64,000 nt of DNA from positions 23,225,882 through 23,289,881 of the forward strand of contig NC_133297.1 of the NCBI RefSeq assembly GCF_005239225.2, read 5' to 3'. The notes below the pieces were generated by a model that was given only the letters and a program-made list of their open reading frames with translations, searched no databases and was not told the DNA's origin. How positions within the stretch are numbered: the first letter of the stretch is position 1; each line of letters starts with the position of its first letter. The translations under genes were made by a program, and so were the position numbers. Below are positions 55,142-64,000 of this stretch, in pieces. This DNA comes from Populus alba (Eukaryota > Streptophyta > Magnoliopsida > Malpighiales > Salicaceae).

Positions 55142-56532
55142 GGAGAATATATGGTATCTAGATTCTGGAGCCAGCAATCACATGTGCGGCCACCGAGATT
55201 TATTTGGTGATCTAGATGAGACCATACAAGGTCTAGTTACTTTTGGAGATACCTCAAAGGTTCCATTCAAAGGTAAAGGCAACATCCCAATCAAGTTGAA
55301 GAACGGCGATAACAGCCACATCGCCGATGTTTATTATGTTCCAGCCATAAAGCAGAACTTGATCAGCATAGGTCAACTTATGGAGAGGTTATACTCTTTA
55401 CTCGAAGAATTGTCATCTGACAATTAGAGACTACAATGGGAGACTAATTGCCTATGTGAAAATGTCCAAGAATAGGATGTTTCCTTTAAACATCCAGTAT
55501 GATGTAGCAAGGTGTTTGAGCGCCATCACCAACAGTGAAGAATGGTTTTGGCACATGAGACTTGGACATTTGAACTTCACGAGTCTGAAGATGCTAGCAA
55601 GCAAGAAGATGGTCAAAGGTTTGCCTCACATTGATCATCCAGATGAAGTCTGTGAGAGTTGTGTCCTCAGCAAACATCACAGATCCAATTTTGCCAAAGA
55701 AGTCAACTGGAGAGCAAAGAGGCCACTAAAGTTAGTGCACACAGATGTGTGTGGTCCAATAACGCCTAAGTCAACTGGACAAAATAGGTACTTCCTCAAT
55801 TTTATTGATGATTTTAGCAGAAAGACGTGGATATATTTTCTGAAGAGGAAGTCAGAAGTATTCAATTGTTTTAAAGATTTTAAAGCAATTGTGGAGAAGC
55901 AAAGTGGCTATATGATAAGAACCATGAGATCTGATCAAGGTGGAGAATATACAGCAAACGACTTTGAAGCCTTTTGTACACAGCAAGGCATCAGACATCA
56001 AACAACACCAGCCTATACACCACAGCTGAATGGTGTAGCTGAGAGGAAGAATCAAACGATTCTTGACATGGCAAGAAGTTTGCTCAAAGCAAAGAAGCTG
56101 CCCAAGCAATACTGGGCTGAAGCTGTATCATATGCAGTGTATCTACTAAATCGCTGCCCAACCAGAAGTTTGCAAGGAGTCATTCCAGAAGAAGTATGGA
56201 GTGGTCACAAACCAAGTGTTACTCATCTACGAGTCTTTGGTTGTGTGGCATATGTAAAGATCCCAGATGCAAGAAGGACAAAGCTCGATGATAAAAGCGA
56301 GAAATGCATCTTTGTCGGATACGGTGAAAGAAGGATGGGATACAAGCTGTATAATCCCATCACGAAGAAGGTGATTATGAGTAGAGATGTTATCTTTGAA
56401 GAAGATAAATCTAGGAAATGGAATGATGATCAAGAAGTAGTCAGATGGATCAACAATGATTTGATCCTTGAAGATGAAGAAGTACCAACAGTACTTGTAG
56501 AAGAACCGATTGTGCCAACAGCTGAACCATAA
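55142..56532 (+). pseudogene. pol: copia protease and integrase
   Basis: Protease motif WYLDSGASNHMCGHRD at about 55151. A frameshift near 55390 leads into the integrase: [13 protein letters not shown] and [10 protein letters not shown] form the HHCC finger. Core with HTDVCGPI (first Asp), [17 protein letters not shown] (second Asp) and [18 protein letters not shown] (Glu), then the copia-typical tail with [20 protein letters not shown] and [19 protein letters not shown]. The integrase frame from 55456 to 56532 is intact over 358 codons, ending in TAA. Confidence 0.88.
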
Positions 56533-57000
56533 AGTTCGGTGCACAGATTCCTTGTATCCAACAGGAGGAACACACCAGGATCATCATCAACAACACCACC
56601 ATCAGCATCCTCATCAGAAGGACCAAGAAGGATGAGAAACCTTGAAAAGCTGTATGATGCCACTCAAGTCATGGAAGATACAACTTTGTTTTGTTTCTTT
56701 GCAGATAGTGATCCACTAAGCTTCAATGAAGCTATCACAGAAGAGAAATAGATAAAAGCAATGGATGAAGAAATACATGTCATTGAGAAGAATGATACCT
56801 GGAAGCTGACTTATCCACCAGAAAACAATAGGCGTTAAAAGGGTCTACAAGACAAAGAAGAATGCAAAAGGAGAAGTGCAAAGATACAAAGCCAGATTAG
56901 TGGCTAAAGGCTACAAACAGAGAAAAGCCATTGAAGAGGGAAGTATTTATCAGATTAAAGTTCTTGCTTGCCATGACATCTCTCGATTGAGTTTAAAGGG
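56533..57000 (+). pseudogene. pol: copia RT N-terminus joined to the RNase H end
   Basis: After a Ser/Pro-rich linker the RT begins (AMDEEIHVIEKNDTWKL, KARLVAKGYKQR) and then jumps into a sequence that corresponds to the last codons before the 3' LTR of Copia II (compare AAGCC-x-TTGAAGAG-x-GAAG at 56925-56945 with 60535-60556). The RT palm, YVDD box and most of RNase H are deleted; the join lies at the short shared AAAGCC. Several stops near 56760-56840. Confidence 0.75.
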
Positions 57001-57006
57001 GAGATT
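56993..57006 (+). promoter_or_regulatory. polypurine tract of Copia I
   Basis: AAAGGGGAGATT directly before the 3' LTR. The same tract precedes the Copia II LTR on the other strand (60475-60487). Confidence 0.75.
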
Positions 57007-57388
57007 TGTTGAACCTAAACTCAATCTAGAAGGTCAAGGAAGGCAACCACCGCCCAACCGGCCACCAGCTGTCACCGACCAACCGCCAGCCGCCAGCTCC
57101 CACCGCCTAGCCGTAGCCGCTAGCCGCATCCACACCATTGGCGGCCAGCCGCCTTCTCACATGAAGGTTGAATTTTCTTGTTTTGAATTCGTGTATAAAT
57201 AGATTGCTCAACTTATGTTATTTTGTGTGGAGAGTTTAGAGAGAAACACTAGATATATATAGAGAGAAAGAGAGGGTGTGTATTAAGCTTTTGTGTTATT
57301 GTAAAGCTTCTTGTTTTTGTAATAAAACTTTGTGTTTTATCCCCTCTGAGTGTTTCAAAGCCACCACCAGTGGTTTCTCCCACCAACA
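57007..57388 (+). repeat. 3' LTR of Copia I (382 bp)
   Basis: TGTTGAACCTAAACTC … CCCACCAACA. Followed by TAATC and LINE H. Its R/U5 (GATTGCTCAACTTATG, TTAAGCTTTTGTG) differs from the 5' LTR. Confidence 0.88.
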
Positions 57389-59500
57389 TAATCTTCATGG
57401 CACATTTGGCTAGTCTTATGCTAAGATGAGTGTTATGCATAAGTTCCTGAGTAAGCATAATTGCATCTGATATATTTCTCCATAGCATGAAGGTAGATTG
57501 TGAAGGCCCAATGACCTCGACTAGAGCATTCTTTAACCTGGATGCAATTATCTTGAAGATGTATTTGTATAGAACATTGCAACAAGCAAGAGATAAGACA
57601 AAAATCATTCATGCAGGAAGGATTTTCAATCTTAGGCACAAGAGCTACTCTAGTAGCATTGACACAACGAGGCATGAAATTATGTGTAAAAAAATACCAA
57701 GTGGCAGCAAAGAAGTCAGCCCCAATAATAGACCAGCATTTCTTAAAGAAGAAAGCATTGTAGCTATTCGGTCCTGGGGATTTGTTATCTGGAATGGAGA
57801 ACAATGTTGTCTTGATCTCAACATTACTTAAGGGAAAAAACATTGTTATTGTGGAAGAGGCAGACATGGTGCTTTGATAATGCGGTGTGGCTGCGGAGCT
57901 GATAGGAGTTGATAGAAGAATGAAACTGCCATCTGACCCATCTTTCGTTGGTCTTAGATCAGAGTACCTGTTTCATCCATCAGTTAGTGGATTCGATTCC
58001 TAAAATATCGGTGCATCAAAGATTTGTGTTCCTGTCACCTAGCTGAAGCCATTGTATCCTTGATTTTTGTCGAAAAAATATTCCTCATCCTTATATAATT
58101 GCATATAGTGGTTCGTGGTGGCCCTTTCATTGACTCTTGCTTCTAATGAAGCTAGATTAGCATCTAGGATGGTTTGAGCAACATTCCAAGCATCCTTAGA
58201 TTGAGATACTCTACTAGTAATGTGGTTGGTGTGCTGCTTATGGAATTTCTTGAGCTCAACTTTTAGGAGGCGCAGCTTGGTGGTGAATTGATACATCGGA
58301 GTCCCTGTGATTTGAGTTTGCCAGAAGGAGTTAACAATGGCCAGGAAATCATCTCAATTGGCCTATAAATTCAGGAATTTGAAAGGAACCTGTCTTTTGT
58401 AGCTAATAGGGTGAAGATCAAAGATCATAGCACTATGATCAGAGATGTGTCGCTGCTGGAAAATAGAATGGGTTGATGGCCAGGTAGAGAAGAGGCATTG
58501 GTTGCCAAAGATCCAGTCCAATTTCTTTTGGATTGTATAAGCACCATGTTGGCCATTATGCCAAGTAAATCTAGGACCTATGTATGGAATTTGGATGAGT
58601 TCAGACTAGCGAATGTAGTTGTTGAAGTCATCTTGGTGTCGATACCATTGCATGTCCCCTCCTATAAGATCATTAGCATGCATGATGGCATTGAAGTCCC
58701 CCATAACAATACAGGGGATACCAGTATAATGAGAACTTTCATTGCAGAGGTGATTCTAGACAAGTGTTCTTTTGGAAGGTGTATTATGGTTATAGATGAA
58801 GGTTATTTTGAGAGGTTGAGTGAAGGATGGGGCAGTGACCTTACACTAAAGCCATTGGGGAGAGGAGTTGTCATAATTGAGGTTAAGTTTGTGTGAGTTC
58901 CAACCTACTAAGATACAACAGTGGGAAGTGTCGTGGATGTTTGAAATAAAATACCAGTAGGGGGGCAAGATTTGTTGAACGTAAACTCAATATCCAGAAG
59001 GTCAAGGAAGGCAACCACCGCCTAACCGGCCACCAGCTGTCACCGACCAACCGCCAGCCACCAGCTGCCACCGCCTAGTCGCATGCCGCCAGCCGCATTC
59101 ACACCATCGGCCGCCAACCGCCTTCACACATGAAGGTTGAATTTTCTTGTTCTGAATTTGTGTATAAATAGGCATCTAAGCTAAGGTTATTAAATGTGTG
59201 GAGACAAGAGAGAAACACTAGATATAGAGAGAGAGAGGGCGTGTATTAAGTTATTTGTTGTTGTAAGCTTATTGTTTTTGTAATAAAACTTTGTGTTTTA
59301 TCCCCTCTTAGTGTTTCAAAGCCACCACCAGTGGTTTCTCCCACCAACAAGTTTAGCTTTAACTGTAGCTAAGTTGGCGACTCCTATCCTGGTTTCTAGT
59401 AAACCAAAGATGTTAAGATTATTCTTTTGTGTCTAGTCATGGACATTTTTCTGTTTTTGAAGGCTATTAAGGCTCCATGTGTTCCAGCTACCTATATTAA
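57389..59500 (-). pseudogene. LINE H ORF2, first part (endonuclease and RT start), split by a solo LTR
   Basis: Apurinic/apyrimidinic-type endonuclease: N-terminal GSWNTWSLNSLQKQKNVH-like block near 59465-59350, then after the solo LTR (58973-59349) PCIVMGDFNAIMHAND near 58690, FTWHNGQHGAYTIQKKLDWI near 58530 and HISDHSAMIFDL near 58440. The RT begins NKSPGPNSYNAFFFKKCWSI near 57790 and ends at CAMKI (57389). Stops in the endonuclease at about 58609, 58365 and 58357, and a frameshift near 57615. It continues at 52104. Confidence 0.8.
58973..59349 (+). repeat. solo copia LTR (377 bp) in LINE H endonuclease
   Basis: TGTTGAACGTAAACTC … CCCACCAACA with AGATT (58968-58972) and AGTTT (59350-59354) at the ends, a TSD with one mismatch. 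Same subtype as 53147-53519. No internal region. Confidence 0.8.
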
Positions 59501-59558
59501 ATATTTATTCAAATAAGGTAAGAAAACAACAACAAGATTAGAGGCCCCTAACCTCTTT

Positions 59559-60094
59559 TCACTTCCTTCCCCCTTTCTTTTTCTGGACCGTTTTTTGAGA
59601 AAAAGTTGGGGATGCATCATAGGTAGCAATGAAAGTGGAAGAGGTCTTCGTGGTGGCTTTAGTAGCTACGTGTGAAGGTTCACTATGAGTTCCTAGAGAA
59701 TCCATTTTGCTCTCCTGACATGGTGCAATTTCCATGATACTGGGACGTGGATGAACATGGTGAGAAAAAGCATTATCTGACTCTTGACAAGAAGTATAGC
59801 CCTCTGCTACTGGGGGATCGTGTTGATCAGGTTGAGTAGCATTAGATGTGGTGGGGATGGTGTTTAAGGTTATCATATATAAAGTTTGAGGGTTCGTTGG
59901 CGGTTAGGGACAAAGTGTGGTGTTAGGAGATGCAATATTTGAGGATGGATCGGTTGTAATGGTTAAGGTTGGTGTGGTTGTTGTCTGAGCTAGATCACCT
60001 GGAGTGGGAGCTGGCTTAACTGGAACATATGTTATTCCTTTGCCTTTGTCCTGTTTAGCCGTCTGTGCTTGGTGCTTGATTTTTGCAGGGATTA
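59559..60094 (-). pseudogene. LINE H ORF1, C-terminal part
   Basis: Low-complexity basic and Pro/Thr/Ser-rich C-terminus (KIKHQAQTAKQDKGKGITYV and KTVQKKKGGRK at the end, stop near 59559) with one TAA at 59904-59906. The zinc knuckle that should precede it is at 63882-63945, on the far side of Copia II. About 60 bases separate this stop from the ORF2 start region. Confidence 0.6.
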
Positions 60095-60474
60095 TGTTGG
60101 TGGGAGAAACCACTGGTGGTGGCTTTGAAACACTAAGAGGGGATAAAACACAAAGTTTTATTACAAAAACAGAAGCACACAAGAACACAAATAACTTAAT
60201 ACACGCCCTCTCTCTCTCTATATCTAGTGTTTCTCTCTAAACTCTCCACACTTATAATAACCTTAGCTTAGATGCCTATTTATACACAAATTCAGAACAA
60301 GAAAATTCAACCATCATGTGTGAAGGCGGTTGGCGGCCAATGGTGTGGATGTGGCTGGCGGCTGCGGCTGGGCAGTGACAGCTGGTGGCTGGCGGCTGGT
60401 CGGTGACAATTGGTGGCCGGTTGGGCGGTGGTTGCCTTCCTTGACCTTCTGGATATTGATTTTAATATTCAACA
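60095..60474 (-). repeat. 3' LTR of Copia II (380 bp)
   Basis: Minus-strand ends TGTTGAATATTAAAATC … CCCACCAACA; TATA box near 60284-60292 (TATAAATAG). Contains a long GGCGGCTGG-type repeat stretch in U3 (plus-strand view). Confidence 0.85.
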
Positions 60475-60490
60475 AATCTCCCCCTTAAAC

Positions 60491-61620
60491 TCAATTGAGG
60501 GATGTCATGCCAAGCATGGACTTTAATCGGATAAATACTTCTCTCTTCAAAGGCTTTGTGAAGATGTCTGCAACTTGATCATTTGTGTTGCAAGATATCA
60601 GTTGGACTTCTTCATTCTTCACATGTTCCCGGATAAAGTGATGACGTGTATCAATATGTTTGCTCCTTTCATGATACACTGGATTCTTTGCCAATGCGAT
60701 TGCTGATCGATTGTCAATAAAAATCTCTGTAGGATTTTCTTGAGGAAATCCCAAAAACTTTAGCATATTCCTTAACCATATTGAATGGCATACGGCTGAG
60801 TTGGCAGCAACATACTCAGCTTCACAGCTTGATAATGTTACAATCGATTGCTTCTTGGATGATCATGTGAAAGATGTGTCTCCCATGAAAAAGACAAACC
60901 TTGTTGTGCTTTTCCTTTCATCCAAATCTCTACCCCAATCACTATCCGAGTAGCCTACAAGATTAAAGTCTTTACTTGAGGTATAAAACATACCTTCATT
61001 CATTATGCCTTTGATGTAGCGAAGAATTCTCTTGGCTGCATTCAAGTGAGACTGGTCTAGTGTCTCCATGTATTTGTTGATGAGTCTGACTCCATAGAAT
61101 ATATCCGGTCTGGTACATCTCAAGTACCTTAAGCTTCCTACTAAGCTTTTGAAGTAAGTTGGATCAACATTTCCAACCTTACTCTTCCTCAATTCCACTC
61201 CATTCTCAACTGGAGTTGATACCGGATTGCAGCTTTCCATCTTGAACCTTTCAAGAATATCTTTGGCGTAACCGCTTTGGGATACAAAAATCCCTTCTTC
61301 TTTCTGCGTTACTTTCAAGCCAAGAAAATGTGACATTAAACCAATGTCTGTCATCTCAAACTCATGTACCATGCTTCGTTTAAATTCTTCAAACATGGTA
61401 GGATTGTTGTCGATGAATATCAAATCATCAACATATAGGCACGCAAATAAGATGTTGCCATCTGCTTCTTTCTTCACATATATTGCATGCTCATATGGAC
61501 ATTTTTCAAATCCATTATCTTGAAAATACCTGTCAATTCTGGTATTCCAAGCACGCGGAGCTTGCTTCAAACCATAGAGAGCTTTCTTCAACTTGTATAC
61601 TTTGCCTTCATTTTCAGCTT
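60491..61620 (-). pseudogene. pol: copia RT C-terminus and RNase H
   Basis: From KKALYGLKQAPRAWNTRIDR through the catalytic CLYVDDLIFI, MTDIGLMSHFLGLKV, the tether (RCTRPDIFYGV), and RNase H: LVGYSDSDWGRDLDERKSTT, then a TGA at 60863-60865 where Trp is usual, SSCEAEYVAA, IFIDNRSAIALAKNPVYHER and HFIREHVKNEEV, ADIFTKPL. Only one stop, so this half is well preserved. The start is cut by the Tekay LTR fragment. Confidence 0.88.
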
Positions 61621-61624
61621 CGGA

Positions 61625-62753
61625 ACAAAGAATGATTAGCTTTGGCTAATGGCGACCGAATGGATGGCCGGGATGAAGGACTGATTAGCTTCGGCTAATG
61701 GCATCCAAACGGATGGATGGCCGGGATAAAAGAGGGACTCCGCTGCCGATGCAGAAATCGGCAGCGACACAGTTCTGCTGCCGATTCTGGATCGGCAGCG
61801 ACACTGTATTCACTGCCGATACAGAAATCGGCAGCGACCCAGTTTTCGCTGCCGATATAGAAATCGGCAGCGACGCAGATTGCGCTGCCGATTCTGGATT
61901 GGCAGCGACGCAGAATCTGTTGCCGATACAGAAATCGGCAGTGACGCAGATTGCGTTGCCGATTCTGGATCGGCAGCGACGCATATTCCGCTGCCAATAC
62001 AGAAATCGGCAGCGACGCAGATTCCGCTGCCGATTCTGGATCGGCAGCGACAGTTTTCGCTGTCGATTCCTTGATCGGCAGCAATGCAGTTTCTGTTGCC
62101 GATTTTGGGATCGGCAGCGACGCAACTTTCATCATGGAATCCGGATGGATGGCTGACACAAATGAAAGACTAGTTTTGGCGAATGACATCCGAAAACTTA
62201 TGTATCTATATGTACTACTTGTTGTTATAACAAATACATGAAGAAATTATAATTGTTAATGCTTTACCTGGTTGCCAAACTGTTAGTTACCATTCTTATT
62301 ATTATTAAGTATTTGCATTCTCTTAAATGTTTGTACCGCTGCAGGGACTTCACACCAACGAGATGCCTAGGAAACCCGATACACGGGAACCTACTTTTGC
62401 AAGGAATTATGTAGATGTATTTTAAATCACAATGTATTTTGTAGGGATCAATGTACTGAATGTATAACTTTTATTATATCCTTTTTGTTTAAAATTGTGA
62501 TGACTATTAGTAGGATAAGACTGCAAACTCATGTCTATGTATATATTTTTAATATGAACTTCAAATCAAGCAACCTTAATATTACGTGTTTGTGTAAGTT
62601 TCACTTTGAAATGAAATGTTGATTGTATGGATTGTATTTTGATGATGTGAGGATTTAGATCCATTGATTGCCGACACCATGTGGATTGAATGCATATATA
62701 TATATAAAAAAAAAATTACTATGTTTTGGGCTTGGAAAGTCGGGTTCTTACAT
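61625..62753 (+). repeat. Tekay LTR fragment, 5'-truncated, inside Copia II
   Basis: Starts within the 49-bp-type units (GATTAGCTTTGGCTAATGGC), then a hairpin block (61735-62125), one more unit, and the usual right part of the LTR up to CGGGTTCTTACA. Plus orientation. The left part with the TATA box is missing. The hairpin block belongs to the type normally found upstream of the TATA box. Confidence 0.75.
61735..62125 (+). repeat. ATCGGCAGCGA/TCGCTGCCGAT hairpin array
   Basis: Regular alternation of ATCGGCAGCGA and CGCTGCCGAT with ATACAGAA or TCTGG spacers, more than ten arms and unusually well preserved. It sits inside the 49-bp unit region, unlike in the full LTRs. Confidence 0.85.
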
Positions 62754-62754
62754 T

Positions 62755-63070
62755 TGTATTTTTGTTGGAGAGCCTCCCATATATCTTTTGATGTTTCAGC
62801 GGAAGCAATGATCTCGAACGTGTCTTCATCAAGACCTTGATAGATGATGGTCTTTGCTTTGTTGTCTTTCTTTTTGTTGACTTTTAGGGCTTGCTTATGT
62901 GCCTCTTGTAGACCATTTTCTGCTTCCTTGGACACTGGTTCCTCAAAACCATGTTGTACAATATCCAAACACTCTTGTGAACCAAGGAATGCCTTCAATC
63001 TGATGCACCAACTATCATAGTTGTCTTTGGTCAGCTTCGGGATGAGTGTTTGTGTACTTTCTGTAGTCAT
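62755..63070 (-). pseudogene. gag: copia gag N-terminus (truncated), Copia II
   Basis: MTTESTQTLIPKLTKDNYDS at 63070, nearly identical to Copia I gag for about 105 residues, ending at ALQQKYK where the Tekay LTR begins. No stop in this part. Confidence 0.85.
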
Positions 63071-63516
63071 TTTGCTATTTGAATGACTATATCACCTTCT
63101 GGGAGCCGAATTTGACCAAATTGACATTGTAGATCGATCCAGAATGGTGCAAATAGTAGGAAACCGGTTTTACTTTGCAAAAATCGGGTCAGAATATAGG
63201 TGAACTGGTCAAAAAACCGATTCTGTACGGGTTGAACCGGGAATATTCTGTGGAATATTTTGTCGGCATGCTGGGGGCTGGGAAAACAGCGCGCGTACGG
63301 AGCGGCTCGGCTCGGCGCGGTACGGAGTGGCTTGGCGGCTCGGAGGGTATGGCTCGACTTGGCTTGGGGGGTACGGCTCGGCTTAGGCGGCTCGGCTTGT
63401 TCTTTGCACCAGTGAGTTCGTCTTGATGAGCTCTACACTGTGGAATGATCAAAACTTGTTTTTGACAACTTTGAAAATTCAGATATACCCCAAAACACTC
63501 CTGTTTTCTAACGAAT

Positions 63517-63531
63517 GGGGCTCTGATACCA
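63517..63531 (-). promoter_or_regulatory. primer binding site of Copia II
   Basis: The minus strand reads TGGTATCAGAGCCCC two bases after the LTR, as in Copia I. Confidence 0.85.
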
Positions 63532-63533
63532 AT

Positions 63534-63881
63534 TGTTGGTGGGAGAAACCACTGGTGGTGGCTTTGAAACACTAAGAGGGGATAAAACACAAAGTTTTAT
63601 TACAAAAACAGAAGCACACAAGAACACAAATAACTTAATACACGCCCTTTCTCTCTTTATATCTAGTGTTTCTCTCTAAACTCTCCACACTTATAATAAC
63701 CTTAGCTTAGATGCCTATTTATACACAAATTCAGAACAAGAAAATTCAACCATCATGTGTGAAGGCGGTTGGCGGCCAATGGTGACAGCTGGTGGCTGGC
63801 GGCTGGTCGGTGACAGTTGGTGGCCGGTTGGGCGGTGGTTGCCTTCCTTGACCTTCTGGATATTGAGTTTAATATTCAACA
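63534..63881 (-). repeat. 5' LTR of Copia II (348 bp)
   Basis: Minus-strand ends TGTTGAATATTAAACTC … CCCACCAACA. Shorter than the 3' LTR by about 30 bases because of a deletion in the GGCGGCTGG-type stretch near 63780. Otherwise nearly identical, so insertion is fairly recent relative to its surroundings. Confidence 0.88.
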
Positions 63882-64000
63882 GATTAGAGAGCAAGAGTGG
63901 CCAAATACCTTGTATTTGTCATAACGAGAGGGCTTCCATTCATAATCCACGGTGGTTTTTGTAGGCATCATGGTGGGAATGTGAGCTATGTGGTGTAGAT
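63882..64000 (-). pseudogene. LINE H ORF1, zinc knuckle region (partial)
   Basis: Translation gives HHIAHIPTMMPTKTTVDYEW followed by KPSRYDKYKVFGHSCSL. The YEWKP-x2-C-x2-C-x3-GH-x4-C knuckle of plant LINE ORF1 is recognisable, with both first Cys changed to Tyr. The frame runs off the window edge. It continues at 60094 when Copia II is taken out. Confidence 0.6.

Larger units (their letters stand above)
52105..57388 (+). mobile_element. Copia I: Ty1-copia element in LINE H, chimeric 5' end
   Basis: Right end is a clear LTR (57007-57388) followed by TAATC. On the left, LINE H stops at TAATA (52100-52104), followed by TGTTGAACC, the first 9 bases of the right LTR. A foreign segment of about 1.03 kb (52114-53146) comes next, then a full LTR of a different subtype (53147-53519), PBS, leader, gag, protease, integrase and a truncated RT. 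TAATA/TAATC is the likely TSD with one change. The RT core and most of RNase H are deleted near 56930. Confidence 0.7.
60095..63881 (-). mobile_element. Copia II: deleted Ty1-copia element, TSD GATTA
   Basis: LTRs at 60095-60474 and 63534-63881, PPT at 60475-60487, PBS at 63517-63531. GATTA on both sides (60090-60094, 63882-63886). Internal remains: gag N-terminus (62755-63070) and RT C-terminus with RNase H (60491-61620). Between them a Tekay LTR fragment replaces gag C-terminus, protease, integrase and the RT N-terminus. Confidence 0.88.

Noticed and set aside
53142..57393. TTGAG/TAATC as target-site duplication of Copia I
   Set aside because: The words do not match; TAATA at 52100-52104 with continuing LINE frame is a better partner.
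1..64000. tRNA, rRNA or host protein genes
   Set aside because: Looked for conserved tRNA boxes, rRNA motifs and spliced host genes by eye and saw none; short tRNA-like words are primer binding sites. A tRNA scan and a protein search would settle it.

Overview
The window looks like plant nuclear heterochromatin, most likely from a eudicot. It is a dense nest of degraded retroelements. I found no host protein gene, rRNA, tRNA or CRISPR array that I could support. Evidence for a plant is the set of families present: an Ogre/Tat-type Ty3-gypsy element with an extra ORF1, a Tekay/Del-type chromovirus with long LTRs and a C-terminal chromodomain-like tail, short-LTR Ty1-copia elements primed by initiator tRNA-Met, plant L1-type LINEs (DUF4283-like ORF1, endonuclease, RT, zf-RVT), and a fragment resembling the coat region of an endogenous plant pararetrovirus. 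Every coding region carries nonsense codons, frameshifts or truncations, so none is expected to work as it stands.

Layout. 1-7507 (minus): 5' part of an Ogre-like element (LTR 5232-7507, tRNA-Arg-type PBS, ORF1 in two pieces, gag), cut by the window edge. 7508-20844: LINE territory, with a plus-strand series (3' region to 12296, an ORF2 C-terminal piece, a 130-bp tail copy, a 5' end) and a minus-strand series (LINE A inside the plus series, then B and C). 20845-36927 (minus): a complete but dead Tekay element with TSD GGGTG that splits LINE C; its right LTR is itself split by a 4.6-kb solo LTR (31093-35687, TSD CCACA). 36928-44985 (minus): the 5' end of LINE C, the ORF2 part of LINE D, and LINE E, which carries a solo LTR (40733-42356, TSD ACCTA). 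44986-51125 (plus): LINE F, containing a pararetrovirus-like fragment that is split by a Tekay solo LTR (46238-50531, TSD GGAGA). 51126-64000 (minus): one LINE, called H, running ORF1-EN-RT and broken by Copia I (52105-57388), a solo copia LTR (58973-59349) and Copia II (60095-63881, TSD GATTA). Copia II itself contains a Tekay LTR piece.

The most interesting signals are structural. (1) The Tekay LTRs carry dense arrays of short hairpins built on the core TCGGCAGCGA/TCGCTGCCGA, on both sides of the TATA box, plus 49-bp hairpin repeats; a different solo LTR carries 73-bp repeats of the same design. (2) Three LINE copies contain ORF1 joined straight to the 3' region with no ORF2, a plant counterpart in layout to mammalian half-L1 elements. 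(3) LINEs repeatedly lie head to tail, the A-rich tail of one touching the 5' start of the next. (4) Copia I has a conflicting history: outer target-site duplication and a 9-nt LTR stub on one side, a different LTR subtype and 1 kb of foreign DNA inside. All coordinates were read by eye; element ends marked approximate may be off by tens of bases.
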